A stretch of DNA of 64,000 nucleotides. Origin: Nematostella vectensis. Taxonomy: Eukaryota; Cnidaria; Anthozoa; Actiniaria; Edwardsiidae. Under the pieces are notes generated by a model. The model ran no database searches. It saw nothing but the letters and a program-made list of their open reading frames with translations, and had not been told where the DNA came from. Shown piece after piece: positions 57,781-64,000 of this stretch (positions are counted from its first letter, which is position 1; each line of letters opens with the position of its first letter). The stretch lies in the NCBI RefSeq assembly GCF_932526225.1, contig NC_064042.1, positions 7,247,540-7,311,539 on the forward strand, in the 5' to 3' direction. The position numbers and the translations under genes are program-made.

Positions 57781-58724
57781 GCGGAACCGGCGGAACCAGT
57801 ATATTTCGTTTAGTTATAGGGGTAGGGATGTCATACTAGGATCACCATTTATTTCCTTTCTAATCTGAACAAAAACAAACATTCCTTTGTGAAATGCTCA
57901 CAACATCACTAAGCGCAGATGTGCTACGTTATTTGTATCGGATTAGTAACAAAAAAGACCTTGTTTTAGAAGCGCGTCTAGTTATAGGTAACACATGCTA
58001 GCGTTCGTAGGTTTAGCCTTCGTAGGTTTAGCGTCCCGATTTCCGTTGAAAGTTCCGAATAAGAAAAAAAAAATCCTTGTTTAGAAGCGCGTCCTGTTAG
58101 AGATAACGCCAAATATCATACTTTATGTTACCTAAAGTTTTGATTGACAACGGCAACCTTGGCTTGGCTATAATTGCATATTATCTCTAACAGGACGCTA
58201 TGAACAACACTACTAACGCTACTATCTGGAACCTTCAACGAAAATGGGATACAAATTGCATATGAATGGATGTCAAATATGCGTGAATCGTAGCGCACTT
58301 GCCATTACTGAAGTTATTTTGGCAAGTCACAACGGAATGTTTAATCGCCTCGCCTTGCGTTTTGTGCATGGTACGTTACAGTACGCCGAGTGTTCCTAAA
58401 GCTATTAAGCCAATTGAATTATCAATCGCCGCTATTATCGCCTTTATCTACTGACAGAACCAGTTACTGATCAACGGACGCTATGAACAACGCTACTAAC
58501 AAGACGCGCTTCTAAACAAGGATACAGATGGATACAAATTGCATATGACAGAATGTCAAATATGCGTGAAATAACGTAGCACATCTGCGCTTAGTGATGT
58601 TGTCTTAGCATTTTACAATGGAAGGGTTTTTTTTGTTCAGATTAGAAAGAAAATAAATGGTGATCCTAGTATGACATCCCTACCCTTATACCTAGGCGAA
58701 ATATACTGGTTCCGCCGGTTCCGC
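57781..58724. mobile_element. Foldback-type element with long inverted arms
   Basis: The left arm (57,781-~57,934) starts GCGGAACCGGCGGAACCAG and the right arm (~58,501-58,724) is its inverse, ending CTGGTTCCGCCGGTTCCGC. Inside, a second inverted pair occurs: CCTGTTAGAGATAA near 58,092 and TTATCTCTAACAGG near 58,182. GAAGCGCGTC motifs recur in both orientations. The units carry one arm only (5,504-5,725 and equivalents), extended to GAAGCGCGTCT. No protein is encoded. Confidence 0.7.
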
Positions 58725-59213
58725 TGGTTCCGCCTTTCCACCGCTGGTTCCGTCAAGTTAAGGAGTGAGTGTAAGGTATAGGGGTAGGGATATACAAGGA
58801 TTACGATTTATTTTCGTTCTAAGGGGCGGACCATTTGACTTTTGAGGGGGGGGGGGGTGGGTGGTTTTGAAAAAAAATATCCTGCAAGCTACATTTCAAA
58901 GATAAAGATTGCATGCAAAGCAAATGAGCAGAAAAAAAATATATGCACAAGTTTAAGAAAAAGAATGTTGCAAAGCCATTGTGTGAAAAGATTAACTCTA
59001 TGAAAAAAAATCAAAAGTCTGTGATAACTTTGATGTTTTTACTCTATAAAACTTTTTCCTCTATATTTTGCTATGTGTATTTTGTATTTCTCCTCACCAT
59101 ATTCTTGAAAGTTTCTATTGGTTGAGACTCGCCCTTTCCACTATCACACCTAATGTTGAAACTTAAATCTATATATTACACTATTAAACTAAATCATATA
59201 TCCAACTTAAATA
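58725..59213. other. Non-coding DNA
   Basis: GGTTCCGC-type short repeats at the left, then a poly-G tract at about 58,844-58,856, then AT-rich DNA. No gene is seen. Confidence 0.5.
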
Positions 59214-60282
59214 CAGTCAAAGCTCTCTGAGCGACCGCTCTCGTAAGCGACCAGCCCCGATAACGACGACCACGATCACGAACCACCGATTGAATTGTCA
59301 CACAAACTCTGTAATTCTAAGCTCTCGTAAGCGACCAGCTTATCGGCAGCCAACTGAGATTTTCTTTTATTTTTAAGCTCTCGTAAGCGACCACAATGAT
59401 TTTTGGCTTTTCAACATCAGTCAACACCTGATAAATATCATATAAAATGCATGCTGAAATCACATATAAAGCGGAAATGTTGCAATGTTTCACAAAAGCT
59501 GCCTTTCCAGTAGACAACTATTAAAGAATTTCATAATTTCAATTTTCTAACTTCAATTTCAACCATTTCTTTGTCTCCAGAAAATGTGTAAATGCAAGGA
59601 ATCTCTAGTCCATTGCCAGCTCAACGATTTATCCTTTTTCCAGTTACAATAGCCATCCACTTGTTTGTTGCACGCTTTAGAAATCGGCTAACAAAAGACG
59701 CCATGCGATCGTCGTAGACGCAGAAGATATTCTCATGACGAAAAGCTTAAGTCGTCGATATAAACGAGCATAACGAGCTATTTTGCGTAGAATGAATTGC
59801 AATTAAATAAAACAACTCACTCTCATGATAAGTCAAATACATAGTTTTAAAATCAAGCAATAAACCAAAATATCACAGCGTTGTTATTATCACGATAACT
59901 TTTAGATTTCATTTCAATTAAGCTCCCGTAAGCGACCAACACCTATTGTTCAAGTTTTTGGCGCCCAGTGGTCGCTTATGAGAGCAAGCTCTCGTAAAAG
60001 ACCAGCTCCGTTAACGACCACAATTCTCAGTTCCCAAGGTGGTCGCTTACGAGAGCTTTTAAGCCTGATGCACACTGGCAATATAATAACATAACAAGAT
60101 AGGCGCGCGCATTCTTATGTCCTTATTTTCAAGTGTGAAGGGTGCGACTTATGGCAATAACGTCGACATAATAACGTGGAGATAACGACATAAAAGAAAA
60201 AACATGTTTTTTCCCTATGCCATTATGTCAAATTCTTATGTTGTTATGTCGTTATATCGCCAGTGTGCATCAGGCCTAACTG
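59214..60282. mobile_element. Non-autonomous pogo/Tigger-like DNA transposon
   Basis: The left end is TA|CAGTCAAAGCTC and the right end, once the nested element is removed, reads GAGCTTTTAACTG. The motif CTCTCGTAAGCGACCA is repeated near both ends (about 59,238, 59,321 and 59,374; variant at 59,928; inverted at about 59,970 and 60,040). Such CAGT...ACTG ends with gene-free interiors are typical of pogo-group derivatives. The right flank does not show a clear TA. Confidence 0.6.
60063..60276. mobile_element. MITE inserted in the end of the pogo-like element
   Basis: Terminal inverted repeats GCCTGATGCACACTGGC and GCCAGTGTGCATCAGGC(C), with the similarity extending imperfectly inward (ATAT-AA--AACATAACAA). 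Flanked by TAA on both sides (60,060-60,062 and 60,277-60,279), a 3-bp duplication as made by PIF/Harbinger-type transposases. No coding capacity (214 bp). Confidence 0.7.
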
Positions 60283-62781
60283 TGTATCTAAATCTATATA
60301 ATACACTATTAAACTGGGAAAAACAATCCATGCAGCAAATATGCCAATAAGATCAAGAGACCACTCAAACTCCATCTTCCGAATGAATATACTGGCAAAA
60401 AAAAATCAATTAGCAAATGTTTGATATGAAGGAGTTAATCGAAAATATCCCATTTGAAAAAGATAATAAAAATCATAATTTATTTGCTGAAAGACTGTTT
60501 ACGTTGCTTTGTTATCCACAAACCAGACTTTGTAAAGGATCAGCCCATGATATATCGATAAAAGCGCCGGTTCATATTTATCTAAAAGGCAGATGATGTT
60601 GCTCTGCATGTGTAATTTCTTGTGCAAAGACAAAACTCCTCTCAGCCACTCAAACTTCGATAAGCATTCTCAGATATTTGTTAATTAAAAAAACGGCTTG
60701 AATTGCTAAGAAATGCAATGATTAAGTCATCTGTGTACAGGATTTTTGTTTAACACTGAGAAAACTACTTGGTTTTCGTCAACACTTTTGATAGCTGTAT
60801 TATACGGTTGACCTATCGCTCTTCAAAACTAAATTTGCAGAAAAATTGTAAACTTTCTAAAAAAGCAACATTGAAGAGAGAGAGAGAGAGAGAGAGAGTT
60901 TTTGTTCTTTGTTTAAATACTTTATACATAAAGCTTTGTTTTACAAAAGCCTAAATCAACAACAGTATTTTCGAGTGATAATTTTAGTCCATAAATAGAA
61001 AAAAAATTATATAAATGTTACATTTCCGACTTGCCCCAAATTCAATGAGAGCCGGACAGCACGTTGTCTAGAGTTGACTCAGCCATTATTTTTATATAGT
61101 AACAAAACTGTGATGTCAAGAAGATTGCTGGTGGTGTTTCAAGTCATGTGGCGGTATAAATTTGGGGGTGGGGTGGGGTGGGGTGGGTGATTGGGGATAA
61201 ATAAATGAATGAATGAATGAATAAATAAATGCGTTTTTGTTCAACCTTTACCATCATTAAAATGGCACAGATCTTCACATTCACGCATGAAAGTCTATGA
61301 TAAATACAGACTAGTACTTGACAGTCGCAAAAAAGAGAAATTTTCTCTTTTTGGAAGGCTCAGTTTTCCAATTAGATCTCAAATAATGGATGTGCTGGCT
61401 GGGACAACTATATTATACAGGAAAGAATAAATCTGGCAGTGTGTCGATTTGGTTGACGAATTTTGAGCACTACGCAGAATGACTGTTGTAACACAAAAAG
61501 CGGACGCTAAGCAGATTAAATGACGGTTAGCTAGAATAGCATACTGGAAATCGAGCTAAATGATCAATGGCCCAACTGAATTAGCCTCGTCCCCAGGAGT
61601 CGTGACAGCTCTCTGTTGAAACGCATTCTATGCGATAAGCTGTCTTATGACGTCAGGCAAACACTAGGACCTGCCCGGGGATGGGTGTGACCCCCCATAA
61701 AAACAGACGGGCAAAATCTATTTTAACCCTAAGAGATAACAATTTCTAACTTAATAAAAATAGTTTTCTTAAATTGCGGTCCTTTAGACACCATCACAGC
61801 ATATCTTTTTCCTGGCTACATTCATGTCCAGTTGTTATTTGGATGTGATTATCCACTAGCGAGAGAACCCCTAAGAGATAGCAGATAGCTCGTTCCCACG
61901 GCCCTCTCACTCGATTTAGGATAGATAAGAATTGTTTTACAGGTGTTAAACAGCAAAGTTATTCGGAGCTCTACAAATCGCGTGTCTGGACGCCATAAGA
62001 GCTAGACCCAGAATTGCTACGATTTTTCATCTTTGAATTTTAAGATAAACAAAGACGCGCCTAAAATTTGAAAGATTTTGAGGCAAAATATTTTTCGGGT
62101 TTCGTTCATTTTACGCGCGCAAGAAAATAGCGTTATAACCAACGAGCGTGCTCTGTTTTGTTTGATTTTGTGTATGATTTTTGCGGGTGTTGCAAATTCT
62201 TGGGTTTCAGTGACGTGAGTTTTAGCGTGTGAACTTACTTCCGGTTAATAAAGTGGTAGTCAAAAACATCAACGCGAGAACATGGCAGCTGTAGGCGAAA
62301 ACCGCGTTTCTCTCACATTTTCCAATTAATTTTGCACTTTAAGTCTAAATATTCGATGGCATTACTTGCAAACGATGTGTTTTTGTAACAGAGCTGTCCC
62401 ATGCATTCTAAAAAAATAGATTTTTAACAGATTTTCAACTTTTATCCTCTACTCGTCTTTCGCTTTGCAGTCCTCTTTTTATTCTTCAAATAAGATGAAA
62501 GATTACAAAAACATGCAATCCTACAACTTATTGTTTGTGGATGATTGAAAGACCTCGGTATTAAATGGATGAAAAATGATTGTCTTCTGGTAAGTGTATT
62601 TAATTATGTTTTGTTTGGCGAATTTACCGGATTTGTTTGACATCTAAATGATTTTCAATTCTGATGTTTACTTTTTAACAAATACAATCTATGTAAATTC
62701 GGAATTAACTTTAGATTTGAGTTAGCTTTGAGGTTGATGTAAATCCGTTTTTTCGTCCAGTGTTTGGGAAAAAAAACAAAA
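60283..62781. other. Non-coding DNA with microsatellites
   Basis: No gene is supported. Microsatellites: (GA)n at about 60,873-60,898, (GGGGT)n at about 61,163-61,185 and (AATG)n at about 61,199-61,230. A 30-bp block at 60,287-60,316 resembles 59,163-59,190, left of the pogo-like element. From about 62,625 it matches the upstream part of segment D. Confidence 0.5.
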
Positions 62782-63128
62782 AGAGTGCAATTTGGTACGA
62801 GCAACCAAAGGCGTGCCTGTCCTTAAGTTGACGATTCCAATTTGACACATTTCAGCTGTGACCAAAATTAAAGAGGTTGATCTTAGCACGAAGCATTTTA
62901 GATCCGTCTAAAGCATCAAGTGAGTACATGGTTAGAATATTTCAGCTGAGCAGTTAACTACTGAGAATCGGCAAGAATTGACACTGATGCTCAGAATCTT
63001 GGGATAGCTTCGTCCAAAGGCTTTGGTTTTGCTAGGACAAGTTCTGTGTGGAGATAACTTTCTGCAAACTGTAAAAAACGCGACGCGAGAGGTGGCAACA
63101 GAAGAGTAACTTTGTTCATCCCGTTCTT
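62782..63128 (+). promoter_or_regulatory. 5' flank of the second GPCR copy
   Basis: Close match to 53,510-53,857. Confidence 0.5.
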
Positions 63129-64000
63129 ATGTCAGGAATGGAAGTTAATAACACTACTAGCTTTGGCACAGGTCTTGTCTGTTCTGGTTATTTGATAACA
63201 CCATCAGGGATTATAGTCGAGGATCAATTATATCCAAACATTTACATCAGCGTTTTACCTTTCGTTTTCATCGCTTTGTCTGCTATTATTCTGAACGGCA
63301 CGGTTTTGCTGGCCATTGCTAAAACTCCGTCACTCAGAACACCTTCAAACTTAGTAATATTAAACCTAGCAACAACTGACTTTGGTTTAGGGATCTCGCT
63401 CTTGGTATTTACCTCACCGGCGAAAATAGCTTTCAGATTCTCCGGTGAGGGTGTATATTGCCCGATACTCAAGATTTCAGAAGCGTCTTTCAACGTTTTG
63501 ACTTCGGCCTCCTTTTTGACCCTCTGCCTTTCTGCCCTAGAAAGATTCCTATTTGTCAATCTCCATCTTCGTTACGAATCAGTCGTAACTGTCAAACGGG
63601 TTGGGATCGCGATAGGCGGGACATGGGCGGTGTCAGTCCTTGGAAATATTTGGCGTCAGTCCGGTTGGGCCCAGAAGCAGCTATTTCTATTCATATTGAT
63701 CTTTGTTGCCTTAGGACTTATCTTGTCTGCACTATGTTATGCGCAAGTACTTTGTGTTTTACGTCGCCATCAGAGTCAAATTCAAGATCAATCGACGGAA
63801 GAACAGAACAACATTTCCAGGAAAAAAATAAGAAAATCCGTTCTAACGTTGGTATTTATCTGGCTCATTTATTTGCTTTCTTACACTACACATTTGATAT
63901 TGTTTATTGTCGTTGTTTTGTACAATCGATCGAAACCGGAAAACCAATTTCCTCCACTAGTCCCGATTGAGCTCTCACTTACTGGTCTCATCTTTCTGTG
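63129..64000 (+). CDS. Class A GPCR, second full copy, cut by window end
   Basis: Nearly identical to the receptor at 53,858 and open for 290 codons to the window edge, through TM7's start. Visible changes include Val to Gly near residue 27, Glu to Lys near residue 115 (PIL(E/K)I) and Val to Phe near residue 192. It has no internal deletion. The NPxxY part and stop lie outside the window. Confidence 0.85.
   Translation, partial: MSGMEVNNTTSFGTGLVCSGYLITPSGIIVEDQLYPNIYISVLPFVFIALSAIILNGTVLLAIAKTPSLRTPSNLVILNLATTDFGLGISLLVFTSPAKIAFRFSGEGVYCPILKISEASFNVLTSASFLTLCLSALERFLFVNLHLRYESVVTVKRVGIAIGGTWAVSVLGNIWRQSGWAQKQLFLFILIFVALGLILSALCYAQVLCVLRRHQSQIQDQSTEEQNNISRKKIRKSVLTLVFIWLIYLLSYTTHLILFIVVVLYNRSKPENQFPPLVPIELSLTGLIFL

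Larger units (their letters stand above)
53360..57935 (+). repeat. Mosaic fourth copy (D) of unit sequences
   Basis: D contains blocks related to copy A in altered order. GPCR 5' flank and gene lie at 53.5-54.8 kb. Sequence like 2,867-4,540 lies at 55.2-57.0 kb. A piece like 19,400-19,470 lies near 57,020-57,100, a piece like 1,762-1,845 at 57,268-57,350, and a piece like 5,158-5,650 at 57,436-57,935. Here the GPCR lacks the internal deletion seen in A and B. Confidence 0.85.
62625..64000 (+). repeat. GPCR-containing duplicate (E), cut by window end
   Basis: This is a near-identical direct repeat of 53,350-54,728. It includes about 130 bp upstream of the conserved GPCR 5' flank. It continues past the window edge. 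Confidence 0.9.

Noticed and set aside
59230..60060. Regularly spaced CTCTCGTAAGCGACCA motifs as a CRISPR-like array
   Set aside because: Spacing is irregular, both orientations occur and the context is animal DNA; they are subterminal repeats of a DNA transposon.

Overview
The window is intron-rich, AT-rich animal DNA. An anthozoan cnidarian such as a sea anemone or coral is the best guess, though nothing seen here is diagnostic. Evidence: short introns with GT-AG ends, a gamma-tubulin complex component 2 (TUBGCP2) N-terminus close to the vertebrate one, an MBD4-type DNA glycosylase, rhodopsin-family receptors, Ty3/gypsy and LINE pieces, and a hammerhead-ribozyme insertion of the kind carried by Penelope-like elements.

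The layout is a stack of segmental duplications. Copy A (1-18.5 kb) and copy B (23,419-~41,838) are near-identical and in direct orientation. Each holds, in order: a GPCR gene broken by a shared internal deletion; the 5' five exons of a membrane-protein gene (here 'TM-C76'); the first four exons of TUBGCP2 on the minus strand; and a complete two-exon MBD4 gene reading away from TUBGCP2. Copy C (~41,839-52,548) is a partial copy in which TM-C76 continues to its proper end. Segments D (53.4-57.9 kb) and E (62.6 kb to the window end) carry an intact GPCR gene and a second GPCR copy cut by the window edge. Between A and B (18.5-23.4 kb) lie an older diverged copy of unit sequence, a 5'-truncated LINE and a young deletion derivative of a Ty3/gypsy element. 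From 58.7 kb onward the DNA is mostly non-coding and holds nested small DNA transposons.

The most unusual gene is TM-C76 at 46,242-52,548. It has two N-terminal membrane segments, a tandemly duplicated internal exon and a long charged region. Its last exon looks like a papain-fold cysteine protease of the herpesvirus-tegument-like (peptidase C76-like) group. Copies A and B keep the membrane half and lose the protease, ending in a short tail from DNA that normally lies inside TUBGCP2. MBD4 here has three methyl-CpG-binding-type domains rather than the single one of vertebrates.

The most unusual RNA element is a perfect 156-bp palindrome at 4,881-5,036 with a hammerhead ribozyme core on each strand. 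Copy B has lost the core and copy C preserves the empty insertion site.

Caveat: A and B differ at roughly the level of two alleles, so part of the tandem structure could be an assembly artefact (haplotypes placed in tandem). The differing insertions and breakpoints argue against this but do not exclude it.
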